NCBI GenBank assembly: GCA_964004625.1
Contig: CAXFOB010000009.1
Coordinates: 1 to 43,171 of the forward strand
Length of the DNA stretch: 43,171 nucleotides
Origin: GCA-002697625 sp002697625
GTDB taxonomy: Bacteria; Bacteroidota; Bacteroidia; Flavobacteriales; BACL11
Direction of reading: 5' to 3'
This document shows, in pieces, positions 1 to 7,141 of the stretch (positions are counted from its first letter, which is position 1; each line of letters opens with the position of its first letter). The notes under the pieces were generated by a model that did not search any database, was not told the origin of the DNA, and worked only from the letters and a program-made list of their open reading frames with translations. A program made the position numbers and the translations under genes.

Positions 1-495
1 AAAGGAATAGGTTATTTAGCACAAGAAGCGTCTGTTTTTAGAAACCTTTCTGTTAGAGATAATATTTTAGCAGTATTGGAGGGTACCAAAATGAGTAAGC
101 AGGAGCAAGAAGAAAAAACAGAAAAACTTTTGTCAGAATTTGGCCTTGAAGATGTTCAGAGCAGTATGGGAATGGTTCTTTCAGGAGGAGAAAGAAGAAG
201 AACAGAAATTGCAAGATGCTTGGCAACTGACCCTAGTTTTATTTTATTAGATGAACCTTTTGCAGGAGTTGACCCAATTGCAGTAGAGGATATTCAACAA
301 ATAGTGTCTGATTTACGAAAAAGAGAGATCGGTATATTAATTACAGATCATAATGTTCATGAAACATTATCTATCACCGATAGATCTTACCTTTTATATG
401 AAGGCACAATACTAAAATCAGGAACTTCTGAAGAATTAGTTTCGGATGAGTTAGTTAGAAAATTGTATCTAGGTAAAAATTTCGAGTTGAGGTGA
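1..495 (+). CDS. lptB: LPS export ABC transporter ATP-binding protein LptB (5' partial)
   Basis: ATPase subunit that powers lipopolysaccharide extraction from the inner membrane by LptFG. The reading frame is open from base 1, so the N-terminus with Walker A is outside the window and 164 residues are visible. Seen directly: a Q-loop-like segment GYLAQEASVFRNLSV, the ABC signature LSGGERRR, Walker B FILLDEPFAGVDP, and the switch histidine in LITDHNVHET. The wording around the Q-loop and GGERRRTEIAR is characteristic of LptB rather than other ABC ATPases. The gene stops at a TGA that directly abuts the stop of the convergent purS, with no intergenic base. A TTG at 76 is only an internal codon. 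Family call is firm; an unrelated ABC exporter ATPase is unlikely. Confidence 0.9.
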   Translation, partial: KGIGYLAQEASVFRNLSVRDNILAVLEGTKMSKQEQEEKTEKLLSEFGLEDVQSSMGMVLSGGERRRTEIARCLATDPSFILLDEPFAGVDPIAVEDIQQIVSDLRKREIGILITDHNVHETLSITDRSYLLYEGTILKSGTSEELVSDELVRKLYLGKNFELR

Positions 496-747
496 TTATA
501 TTTCCTCTAAGGTAAACTCAAACCCTTCCATAATCTGATTAGCAAGTAATTTAGTGCAAGCCTCTGTTACCTTTATATGTGCAACTTCCTTGTTTTCCGC
601 ATCTAATTCCAGAGTAATATGTTTTCCAATTCTAACATTAGTTATTTCAGAAAGTCCAACATTTCCCATACTTGCGCTTACCGCTTTTCCCTGTGGATCC
701 AATAAAGTTTTTAATGGCATTATGTCTATTTCGGCTCTAAATTTCAT
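496..747 (-). CDS. purS: phosphoribosylformylglycinamidine synthase subunit PurS
   Basis: Small 83-residue subunit of the three-part FGAM synthase (PurS, PurQ, small PurL), which catalyses the fourth step of de novo purine synthesis; PurS bridges the glutaminase and synthetase subunits. Seen: the family hallmarks LLDPQGKAV near residues 15-23, VRIGK near 38-42, and a C-terminal CTKLLANQIMEGFEF. The length matches the family (about 80-85 residues). The start ATG overlaps the stop of pssA by four bases (ATGA), so the two are translationally coupled. Many Bacteroidota use a single large PurL instead, so a separate PurS implies small PurL and PurQ elsewhere in this genome; that is inference. Confidence 0.88.
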   Translation of the reverse strand: MKFRAEIDIMPLKTLLDPQGKAVSASMGNVGLSEITNVRIGKHITLELDAENKEVAHIKVTEACTKLLANQIMEGFEFTLEEI

Positions 748-1433
748 TTTATTAGATTATTTAAGGTTGATAAAAAGATATACAAAATTACAATAAATGG
801 AATTGCTGCAAAGTGAATTATAAATAATAATATTACACAACTTATTAAGAATAAAATTTTGATTTTATTTTCTTTTGATTTTAAATCTTTACCACTTGTA
901 ATCTTCAGAGAGAATAGTGGTATTTCCGCTACTAATAAAAAAGATAACACAACAGAGATTCCAATTAAAAGTTCTAAACTAAATTTTGTTGTATATGACT
1001 GATTTATTACTGCTAAAGAAGCAATAAAAATAGCTGCTGCTGGTGTTGGAAGTCCAATAAAAGAACTAGATTGTCTTGTGTCAATATTAAATTTTGACAA
1101 TCTAATTGCGGAAAAAATTGGAATTAAAAATGCTATATAGGGTAATACTTCACAATTATTGCAATCTTCAAGTATTAATTTGTACATGATAATTCCAGGA
1201 GCTACACCAAAGGTTACCATATCTGCAAAACTATCTAATTGTTTTCCTATTTTTGAACTTACTTTTAATAGTCTTGCAGATAGTCCATCAAAAAAATCAA
1301 GGAACGATCCGGTGAAAATAAAGACTCCGGCTAACAAAATTTCTGATTCAAAAATCATTACAATGGAAAGTAATCCGCAAACTAAGTTTCCTAAGGTTAT
1401 AAGGTTAGGTATATTTCTTTTAATTACACTCAT
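744..1433 (-). CDS. pssA: CDP-alcohol phosphatidyltransferase, phosphatidylserine synthase
   Basis: Integral membrane enzyme expected to transfer the phosphatidyl group of CDP-diacylglycerol to L-serine, the committed step to phosphatidylethanolamine. The 229-residue protein has about eight hydrophobic segments and the CDP-alcohol phosphatidyltransferase signature, beginning DFFDGLSARLL and continuing GKQLDSFAD, with the four metal-binding aspartates present. The start is placed at the ATG at 1433, giving MSVIKRNIPNLITLGN, the usual N-terminus of this family. An upstream in-frame ATG at 1499 would add 22 residues lying across a promoter-like box and was not chosen. It is followed by purS with a four-base overlap. 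Substrate specificity for serine rests on family resemblance and length. Confidence 0.85.
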   Translation of the reverse strand: MSVIKRNIPNLITLGNLVCGLLSIVMIFESEILLAGVFIFTGSFLDFFDGLSARLLKVSSKIGKQLDSFADMVTFGVAPGIIMYKLILEDCNNCEVLPYIAFLIPIFSAIRLSKFNIDTRQSSSFIGLPTPAAAIFIASLAVINQSYTTKFSLELLIGISVVLSFLLVAEIPLFSLKITSGKDLKSKENKIKILFLISCVILLFIIHFAAIPFIVILYIFLSTLNNLIK

Positions 1434-1475
1434 AAAATTACAATAATGTGCTATTTTTTGTGTTATTTTGAAATA

Positions 1476-1483
1476 CAAATATA
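1476..1483 (-). promoter_or_regulatory. putative -7 box (TATATTTG) for pssA-purS
   Basis: TATATTTG on the minus strand fits the Bacteroidota housekeeping -7 consensus TAnnTTTG and would start transcription about 35 bases before the pssA ATG at 1433. No TTG -33 element sits at ideal spacing. Support for the internal start of pssA is mutual: the longer reading would begin upstream of this box. Confidence 0.4.
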
Positions 1484-1502
1484 CAACAATGTACAACAAT
1501 GT
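1483..1502 (+). repeat. tandem 10-bp duplication across the start codon at 1499
   Basis: ACAACAATGT occurs twice in direct succession (1483-1492 and 1493-1502). The second copy carries the start codon of the PorV/PorQ-family gene. The first carries an identical ATG at 1489 in another frame, which would encode only five residues before a TAA. Confidence 0.85.
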
Positions 1503-2557
1503 ATAATAATCTTAAATATCTGTTTTTCTTTTTTGTTTTCTTGTCTTATTCAGGGATTTCTCAAACAAAATATAGTAACGAATTTTTGAAAATTGGAGCA
1601 GGTGCCCGTTCTTTAAGTTTATCAAAAGCAGTAGTTGCTTCTTCTGCAAATTCATCTTCAGTATATTGGAACCCATCAGCATTAGTTGATTTGTCAAAAA
1701 CGGAGATGGAGTTAATGCATGCTTCATATTTTTCTGGAATTGCAAATTATGACCAGTTTTCTTATGCTAAAAAAGTAAACGAGAGTGAAGCAGTTGGTTT
1801 TATGTTCCTTAGATTTGGAGTAGATGACATAATGAACACTTCAAATTTGATTGATAATGAAGGGAATGTAGATTACAATGAGATAGAATTGTTTTCTACA
1901 GCAGATTATGCATTTTTCTTTTCTTATGCTAGAAAAGATATTGTTAAAGGGTTTGATATTGGAGGAAATCTTAAATTAATATACAGGCAGATTGGAGATT
2001 TTGCTAAAGCATGGGGATTTGGTTTTGACCTTTCTACACAAAAACAATTTGGAAAATGGAAAGTAGCAGGAATTGCTAGAGATGCAAGTTCAACATATAA
2101 TTCTTGGGTTTTTAATATGGAAAATTTTGAAGAGGTTTATAATCAAACAGGAAACGAATTGCCGGAGAATTCTACAGAATTAACTTTACCTTCTTTGCAA
2201 ACTGGTATTGCTAGGAATATTTATATAAACGATAATTTTACTGCACATACAGAGTTAGATTTTGTTATTCATATTGACGGAGAGAGAAATACATTAATTA
2301 GTTCAGATAACATTAGTTTTAATCCTCATTTTGGTACTGAAATTCGATATAAAGAATTAGTAGATTTTAGATTCGGAATTGGTGATTTTACAAAAGAGAC
2401 TGATTTTAATAATGAGAAATATTTTACCATGCAACCAAATATCGGAATAGGTTTTCAATTTGATAATATCAGAATTGATTATGCATTAACTAATTTTGGA
2501 GATCAATCTACAGGATTATATTCCAATTTATTTGCCTTAAGATATACTTTAAAATAA
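1499..2557 (+). CDS. PorV/PorQ-family outer-membrane beta-barrel protein (PorV2-like)
   Basis: Predicted outer-membrane protein of the family containing the T9SS components PorV (LptO) and PorQ; annotation pipelines often label this branch PorV2. Seen: a signal peptide ending near residue 21 (FLSYSGISQ), then the family start KYSNEFLKIGAGARSLSLS, the SVYWNPSAL motif near residues 54-62, and alternating beta-strand sequence to a C-terminal aromatic-rich strand (LFALRYTLK). At 352 residues it is in the family range. It is followed by lnt one base after its stop, so the two likely form an operon. In established T9SS work PorV delivers cargo to the sorting complex; whether this paralogue does so is unknown. 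The start is the second of two tandem ATG-containing repeats. Confidence 0.68.
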   Translation: MYNNLKYLFFFFVFLSYSGISQTKYSNEFLKIGAGARSLSLSKAVVASSANSSSVYWNPSALVDLSKTEMELMHASYFSGIANYDQFSYAKKVNESEAVGFMFLRFGVDDIMNTSNLIDNEGNVDYNEIELFSTADYAFFFSYARKDIVKGFDIGGNLKLIYRQIGDFAKAWGFGFDLSTQKQFGKWKVAGIARDASSTYNSWVFNMENFEEVYNQTGNELPENSTELTLPSLQTGIARNIYINDNFTAHTELDFVIHIDGERNTLISSDNISFNPHFGTEIRYKELVDFRFGIGDFTKETDFNNEKYFTMQPNIGIGFQFDNIRIDYALTNFGDQSTGLYSNLFALRYTLK

Positions 2558-2558
2558 T

Positions 2559-4109
2559 ATGAGAAATTTTCTTATTTCTATTTTAAGTGGTTTATTATTG
2601 GCATTTTCGTGGCCTATTACAGGTTGGTTTCCTCTGATCTTTTTTGCGTTTGTTCCTCTGTTAATATTAGAAAAAGAGATTACTATAAAAGTAGAGAATT
2701 CTTCTTGGAAAGTTTTCGGATATTCTTTTACTACTTTTTTTCTTTTTAATATAATTACAACTTACTGGATTTGGCATGCTACAATTCCAGGTTCTTTTGC
2801 TGCATTTATAATAAATGCCTTATTAATGAGTATGGTATTTGTATTGTTTCATAAAATTAAGAATGTATTAGGAGAAAGAAAAGGATATGTCTCTTTGGTA
2901 TTCCTTTGGATAAGTATGGAATATCTTCACCTAAATTGGGATTTAGCATGGCCTTGGCTTACATTAGGTAATGTGTTTGCTCCAATTCCAGAGATTGTGC
3001 AATGGTATGAATATACTGGAATATTAGGAGGTTCACTCTGGATTCTTGTTTTAAACATTCTTTTTTTTAAGTTCTTTATTTTAGAAGAAAGAAAGAAAAA
3101 ATGGATACTTCCATCTGTTTTTATTATTGTTCCTGTCCTTCTTTCTATAGTAATTCAATCTGATATACAAAACTCTACTTCTGAAGAGATTGTAATTGTA
3201 CAACCAAATATCGATCCGTATAAAGATAAGTTTAACAGAGATGCACAGACACAACTAGATGATTTTATTAAACTAGCAAAAAGTACATTAACTCATAATA
3301 CAACTTTATTAGTTGGACCAGAAACAGCTTTACAAGAAACAATTTGGGAAAGTAAAATTGATAAGTCTCAAAGTGTTTTAAAGCTTAGAGAGTTACAAAA
3401 ACAATTTCCTAATTTAAATATTCTGATAGGGTCTTCAACTTTAAAATATTTAGGAGCAAAGAAGGAAGAGAGATCCAGAAAGTTAAATAATAAAGAATGG
3501 TATAATGCGTATAATACTGTTGTGTTTTTAAGTTCAGACTCTATAACTTCTGTTTATCATAAAACAAAATTAGTCCCTGGTGTAGAACAGATTCCTTATT
3601 CTTTTGTTCTTGATTTGATTGCAGATTTTACTGTAGATTTAGGAGGTACATCAGGTAGTCTTTCTACAGATAATAATGTTGATTTACTTCATTACAATGA
3701 AATAAAAATACTTCCTTTAATATGTTATGAGAGTATTTTTGGAGATATGATTACAGGAAGAAATTCTAATGTTATCGCAGTTATAACAAATGATGGTTGG
3801 TGGAAAAATTCTTCTGGGTATAAGCAGCATTTTCAGTATGCTAGATTAAGAGCAATAGAACAAAGAAAATCAATTATTCGCTCAGCAAATACGGGGATTT
3901 CTGGATTAATTTCTCCACATGGAGATGTGATAAGTCAGACACAATGGGATGAGGAGATTGCATTAAATGTAAAAGTTTCTTTAAATGAAACAGTTACATT
4001 CTATAATAGATATGGTGATTTTATTGGTAGAATATTTTCTTTTATCTCAGTGTTGTTATTGTTTTCTTCTTTAGTAAAATATAAGACAAAAAAAATACCA
4101 ACATTTTAA
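2559..4109 (+). CDS. lnt: apolipoprotein N-acyltransferase
   Basis: Inner-membrane enzyme that adds the third acyl chain to lipoproteins, the last maturation step before outer-membrane sorting. Its 516 residues show an N-terminal multi-pass membrane domain (about residues 1-200) and a nitrilase-like periplasmic domain (about 210-475), with a final membrane segment near the C-terminus. The catalytic triad is visible: Glu255 in VGPETALQE, Lys335 in SVYHKTKLVPG and Cys389 in LPLICYESIFG. The length matches the family. It lies one base after the PorV-like gene. Its last codons are part of the terminator stem, and its stop codon sits in the loop. Likely clients in this window include GldB, GldK and LptE. 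Confidence 0.95.
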   Translation: MRNFLISILSGLLLAFSWPITGWFPLIFFAFVPLLILEKEITIKVENSSWKVFGYSFTTFFLFNIITTYWIWHATIPGSFAAFIINALLMSMVFVLFHKIKNVLGERKGYVSLVFLWISMEYLHLNWDLAWPWLTLGNVFAPIPEIVQWYEYTGILGGSLWILVLNILFFKFFILEERKKKWILPSVFIIVPVLLSIVIQSDIQNSTSEEIVIVQPNIDPYKDKFNRDAQTQLDDFIKLAKSTLTHNTTLLVGPETALQETIWESKIDKSQSVLKLRELQKQFPNLNILIGSSTLKYLGAKKEERSRKLNNKEWYNAYNTVVFLSSDSITSVYHKTKLVPGVEQIPYSFVLDLIADFTVDLGGTSGSLSTDNNVDLLHYNEIKILPLICYESIFGDMITGRNSNVIAVITNDGWWKNSSGYKQHFQYARLRAIEQRKSIIRSANTGISGLISPHGDVISQTQWDEEIALNVKVSLNETVTFYNRYGDFIGRIFSFISVLLLFSSLVKYKTKKIPTF

Positions 4110-4122
4110 GATGTTGGTATTT
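4093..4122. terminator. bidirectional intrinsic terminator between lnt and the small membrane gene
   Basis: A perfect 12-bp stem (AAATACCAACAT and its complement) with a 6-base loop lies at 4093-4122. It is followed on the plus strand by a T run at 4130-4137 and preceded by an A run that supplies a U tract for minus-strand transcripts. The lnt stop codon TAA falls in the loop, so coding sequence and terminator overlap. Confidence 0.85.
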
Positions 4123-4143
4123 AAGAGTGTTTTTTTTATTTAA

Positions 4144-4374
4144 TTATTCTACACTATCCTCCTCCATTAAAATCATAGTACTATCCTCAGTTAATAAAAC
4201 TGTGTCTACATCTTGAGGGATATTGGCTTCATCTATATGTTGAACTTCTTCAATAGTATAAGTTTCTGTTGCTGTACAAGTTTTTTCTTCTGTATCACAA
4301 CTGTTCATATATACTGAAATTCCAATAAATACTATAATACCAATTCCCGCTAAAACTTCTGTTAGATTTTTCAT
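4144..4374 (-). CDS. small hypothetical membrane-anchored acidic protein
   Basis: A 76-residue protein that I do not recognise. Residues about 6-24 form one hydrophobic segment (VLAGIGIIVFIGISVY), followed by NSCDTEEKTC and a strongly acidic, threonine-rich tail ending EEDSVE. Cys26 follows the hydrophobic stretch, but MNSC is a poor lipobox, so a simple N-terminal anchor is as likely as lipidation. Two nearby cysteines could form a disulfide. The gene has its own promoter-like box, lies downstream of nadE on the same strand, and ends at a bidirectional terminator, which supports a real transcription unit. Function unknown. Confidence 0.55.
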   Translation of the reverse strand: MKNLTEVLAGIGIIVFIGISVYMNSCDTEEKTCTATETYTIEEVQHIDEANIPQDVDTVLLTEDSTMILMEEDSVE

Positions 4375-4401
4375 TTTTAATAATTTTTTAGTTTGATACA
4401 G

Positions 4402-4409
4402 CTAATATA
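4402..4409 (-). promoter_or_regulatory. putative promoter (TTTG-N17-TATATTAG) of the small membrane gene
   Basis: Minus-strand TATATTAG is a one-base variant of TAnnTTTG, about 28 bases upstream of the ATG at 4374. A TTTG at 4430-4427 lies 17 bases upstream as a -33 element. The surrounding 12-mer ACCTATATTAGC recurs upstream of porP at 33275-33286. Confidence 0.45.
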
Positions 4410-4420
4410 GGTAAAATATT

Positions 4421-5197
4421 CTATTTCAAAGAATTTGGTATTTTACAAACAGGTATTTTAGTCATTTTGTGTTGATTCTGTTTGTTTAATTTAATATAGA
4501 TTTCTAATACTTCCTTTTCTCTATTAGAAATTGTATTTTCGTCTCCTTTAAAGTTCATTGCCCATTCTAATTCCGGATAACTTGCTCCAAGTTGGTCTTC
4601 ATCAGTTCTATCCTCTTCCCATAGCCCGTCTGTTGGAGCGGCTTCTATAATTTCTTTATTTATTCCTAAGTGACGTGAAAGTAAATAAACTTCTGTTTTT
4701 AATAAATCTGCAATTGGGCTAATGTCAACTCCACCATCTCCAAACTTTGTAAAGAATCCCACTCCAAAATCCTCTACTTTATTTCCCGTCCCTAAAACAA
4801 GGTAGTTATTTATCTGTGCAAAATAATATAAAGTAGTCATTCTAAGTCTAGCTCTAACATTCACTAATGAAAGATCATTTTTCTCATTATAAGAACTTGG
4901 TATCTTAGATGTGAAAGACTGAAATACATTACTTAAGTCGATCTCCATCGAATTTATATTTTTAAAATTTTCTTGTAACCATCTAATATGATTTTTGCCT
5001 CTTTCCACTTGTTGTTTATTTTGATAAATAGGCATTTCTATACATAAAGTCGGTTTTCCGCTTAGTGCAGAGATTGTAGAGGTTAAGGCAGAGTCAATTC
5101 CTCCTGATATTCCAACTACAAAACCATTTGTATTTGATTTTTCAGAATAATTAGAGATCCAATTTGTAATATGTTGTATTACTTCTTTTTCTTTCAT
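4421..5197 (-). CDS. nadE: NAD(+) synthase, ammonia-dependent type
   Basis: Converts nicotinate adenine dinucleotide to NAD+ with ATP and ammonia in the cytoplasm, the last step of NAD synthesis. From the ATG at 5197 the product is 258 residues. It has the ATP pyrophosphatase P-loop SGGIDSA at 31-37 and later family blocks LVLGTGNKVEDFGVGFFTKF, DISPIADLLKTEV and PTDGLWEEDRTDEDQLG. There is no glutaminase domain, so this is the short ammonia-using form. An in-frame ATG at 5221 would add eight residues but lies upstream of the TAAATTTG box at 5216-5209, so 5197 is preferred. It is divergent from gldB, an arrangement I recall from other Flavobacteriales. Confidence 0.93.
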   Translation of the reverse strand: MKEKEVIQHITNWISNYSEKSNTNGFVVGISGGIDSALTSTISALSGKPTLCIEMPIYQNKQQVERGKNHIRWLQENFKNINSMEIDLSNVFQSFTSKIPSSYNEKNDLSLVNVRARLRMTTLYYFAQINNYLVLGTGNKVEDFGVGFFTKFGDGGVDISPIADLLKTEVYLLSRHLGINKEIIEAAPTDGLWEEDRTDEDQLGASYPELEWAMNFKGDENTISNREKEVLEIYIKLNKQNQHKMTKIPVCKIPNSLK

Positions 5198-5208
5198 TTT
5201 ATAATTTA

Positions 5209-5216
5209 CAAATTTA
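5209..5216 (-). promoter_or_regulatory. putative -7 box (TAAATTTG) for nadE
   Basis: Exact match to the Bacteroidota TAnnTTTG consensus on the minus strand. It predicts a start site 5-8 bases before the nadE ATG at 5197. It abuts, without a spacer, the plus-strand box for gldB. No well placed TTG -33 element is visible. Confidence 0.5.
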
Positions 5217-5224
5217 TACATTTG
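5217..5224 (+). promoter_or_regulatory. putative -7 box (TACATTTG) for gldB-gldC
   Basis: Exact TAnnTTTG match ending six bases before the gldB ATG at 5230. Since start sites usually fall 4-7 bases beyond this box, the gldB message would be leaderless or nearly so. The gldB start itself is firm because it begins a lipoprotein signal peptide. Confidence 0.48.
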
Positions 5225-5229
5225 CAGTA

Positions 5230-6198
5230 ATGAAATTCATAAAAATACTATTAATATTTTTAGTTCTTAATTCTTGTGTAAAACAAGAAAAAGTAGAGGT
5301 GGAGATTCCTGTTTATAGATTTGATAAAGATCTCTTTACTATAGATTCTAATAATTATGACGATAAAGTAAATGATTGGGACTCTAAACTTCCGGAATTT
5401 TATGATTATTATCTAAGACATCATATAAACATGCAATACACAAATGATTCTGTAAGAAAATCTAATGTATTGTTGTTTACATCGCATCCTGATGTAATTA
5501 GTTTCCAAAAGAATATTGATAAGAAATTTGAGAATGTTAAATATATTGAAGAAAAATTTAATATAGCTTTTAGTAGATATTTAGAATTGTTCCCGGATTC
5601 GACAATCCCTAAAAAGATTATATTTAATAATTCATTTAACTCCTATGCAGTAGATGTATTTAAAGAAAATTTATTAATTGGATTAGATTTTTATTTAGCA
5701 GAATCTCATCCTGCAGTAAATATTTGGAAGTATTTAAAGGTCAGATATGATGAGAAATTCATGATGGCAGATGTAATGGAGTATTGGATTACTAGTATGT
5801 TTATAAATAAAAATAACCCTTCTAATTTTCAGGAAAATTTAATATTTAAAGGAAAGATCATGTTTTTAATAAAGACCATTCTAAATGAGGAAGATGATAT
5901 AGTATTTAGATTTCCTGAGGAGGATATGAATTGGTGTGAGATTAACGAATCTAATATCTGGAATGAAATAATATCCTTAGATATAATGTATAATAAAGAT
6001 TATAAATCGTATTCTACTTTTTTTTCAGATTCTCCTTTTACAAAAGGAATGCCAAAAGAGTCTCCCGGAAGGTTAGGATATTGGGTAGGATATAAAATCA
6101 TAGAGTCTTATATGAATAATAATCGAGTTAGTTTAAGCGAGCTAATGAAGAATGATAATTCTCAAGAAATACTTTTACAATCAAAATATAAACCATAA
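5230..6198 (+). CDS. gldB: gliding motility lipoprotein GldB
   Basis: Lipoprotein required for gliding in Flavobacterium; conserved in T9SS-bearing Bacteroidota, including non-gliders, with unknown biochemical role. The 322-residue sequence opens with a lipoprotein signal peptide, LVLNSC, lipidated at Cys16. The mature part carries family features: an early VYRFDKDLF, LPEFYDYYLRHH, then ELFPDSTIPKKIIF and a middle segment with GLDFYLAESHPAVN. A late block, SPGRLGYWVGYKIIESYM, is also typical. The context nadE-gldB-gldC matches the arrangement in Flavobacterium johnsoniae. Lipid attachment would depend on Lgt, Lsp and Lnt, the last encoded in this window. gldC starts one base after the gldB stop. 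Confidence 0.9.
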   Translation: MKFIKILLIFLVLNSCVKQEKVEVEIPVYRFDKDLFTIDSNNYDDKVNDWDSKLPEFYDYYLRHHINMQYTNDSVRKSNVLLFTSHPDVISFQKNIDKKFENVKYIEEKFNIAFSRYLELFPDSTIPKKIIFNNSFNSYAVDVFKENLLIGLDFYLAESHPAVNIWKYLKVRYDEKFMMADVMEYWITSMFINKNNPSNFQENLIFKGKIMFLIKTILNEEDDIVFRFPEEDMNWCEINESNIWNEIISLDIMYNKDYKSYSTFFSDSPFTKGMPKESPGRLGYWVGYKIIESYMNNNRVSLSELMKNDNSQEILLQSKYKP

Positions 6199-6199
6199 T

Positions 6200-6532
6200 A
6201 TGAGTGATTCGAAATTAACATTTGATTTGGAACTAGATGAAAATAATGTTCCTAAAAAAATAACAATGAATTCATCAGACAAGCAGGCTGATAATGTTCA
6301 TTTGAAATCTTTAATGATTGCTGGTTGGGATGAAACAACCAAAGAAACTTTAAGAGTAGATTTATGGACTAAAGATATGATGGTAAATGAAATGTTTATA
6401 ATGTATCATCAAACGTTAATGTCTATGGCGAATACTTTGGAGAAATCTACTGGGCATGATAAACTTGCCGGAGCTTTAAAAGATTACTGTGAGTTCTTTG
6501 CAGAGCAAACAAAAATTATTGACTCAAACTAG
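6200..6532 (+). CDS. gldC: gliding motility protein GldC
   Basis: A 110-residue cytoplasmic or peripheral protein with no signal peptide, encoded immediately after gldB. Seen: LTFDLELDENNVPKKITM, then LKSLMIAGWDETTKETLRVDLWTKDMMVNEM, which is the conserved GldC core. In F. johnsoniae gldC is co-transcribed with gldB and its loss gives a partial motility defect. The start is the ATG at 6200; an upstream in-frame ATG at 6152 lies deep inside gldB and is not used. Its last 17 bases overlap the 3' end of the convergent engB, so the two messages would be complementary at their ends. Confidence 0.9.
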   Translation: MSDSKLTFDLELDENNVPKKITMNSSDKQADNVHLKSLMIAGWDETTKETLRVDLWTKDMMVNEMFIMYHQTLMSMANTLEKSTGHDKLAGALKDYCEFFAEQTKIIDSN

Positions 6533-7130
6533 GGTCAAATGATTGGTTGTATTTTTCTATAAAAGTTAAAATCTCCTTCATTCCGATTCTATTCTGAGAA
6601 GAAGTGATAAATATATCTGGTAAGAACTCCCAATTTTCAAGCATTTCTTGCTTGTATTGTTTGATATTTTTTATTATTTGAGTTTGAGAGATCTTATCTG
6701 ATTTTGTAAAAACCATAGCAAACGGAATTCCTTCCTTACCTATTTTTTGCATAAAATCTAAATCAATATTTTGAGCTTTGTGCCTAATATCAAGTAAAAC
6801 AAATAAACAGATGAGATTAGATCGATTTACAAGATATTTGTTAATCATACTTTTAAATTTTTCTCTATTTGTTTTAGAAGTAGAAGCGTATCCATATCCA
6901 GGAAGGTCTACCAAAAACCAATTGTTATTAATTTTAAAATGATTGATTAATTGTGTTTTTCCAGGTTTTCCAGATGTTTTTGCTAGATTTTTTCTATCTA
7001 CTAATGCGTTAATTAATGATGACTTCCCTACATTAGACCTACCGATAAAAGCATATTCTGGCAACAATTCTTTTGGGCATAATTTATAGTCCGTATTGCT
7101 TATTACAAATTCGGCACTTTTAATTTTCAT
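6516..7130 (-). CDS. engB: ribosome biogenesis GTP-binding protein EngB (YihA/YsxC)
   Basis: Essential small GTPase acting in late assembly of the large ribosomal subunit. The 204-residue protein has G1 GRSNVGKSS at 30-38, G2 region KPGKTQLINHF, G3 DLPGYGYA at 75-82, G4 FTKSDKIS and a G5-like ITSSQNRIGM. The length matches the family. It is transcribed after the alpha/beta hydrolase with 11 bases between them and overlaps gldC tail to tail. The same order beside the dcw cluster is common in Flavobacteriales, to my knowledge. Confidence 0.95.
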   Translation of the reverse strand: MKIKSAEFVISNTDYKLCPKELLPEYAFIGRSNVGKSSLINALVDRKNLAKTSGKPGKTQLINHFKINNNWFLVDLPGYGYASTSKTNREKFKSMINKYLVNRSNLICLFVLLDIRHKAQNIDLDFMQKIGKEGIPFAMVFTKSDKISQTQIIKNIKQYKQEMLENWEFLPDIFITSSQNRIGMKEILTFIEKYNQSFDPSLSQ

Positions 7131-7141
7131 CAGAATAAATA

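Noticed and set aside
1434..1499. A 22-residue N-terminal extension of PssA starting at 1499
   Set aside because: The ATG at 1433 gives the family-typical start, and a TATATTTG box lies inside the proposed extension.
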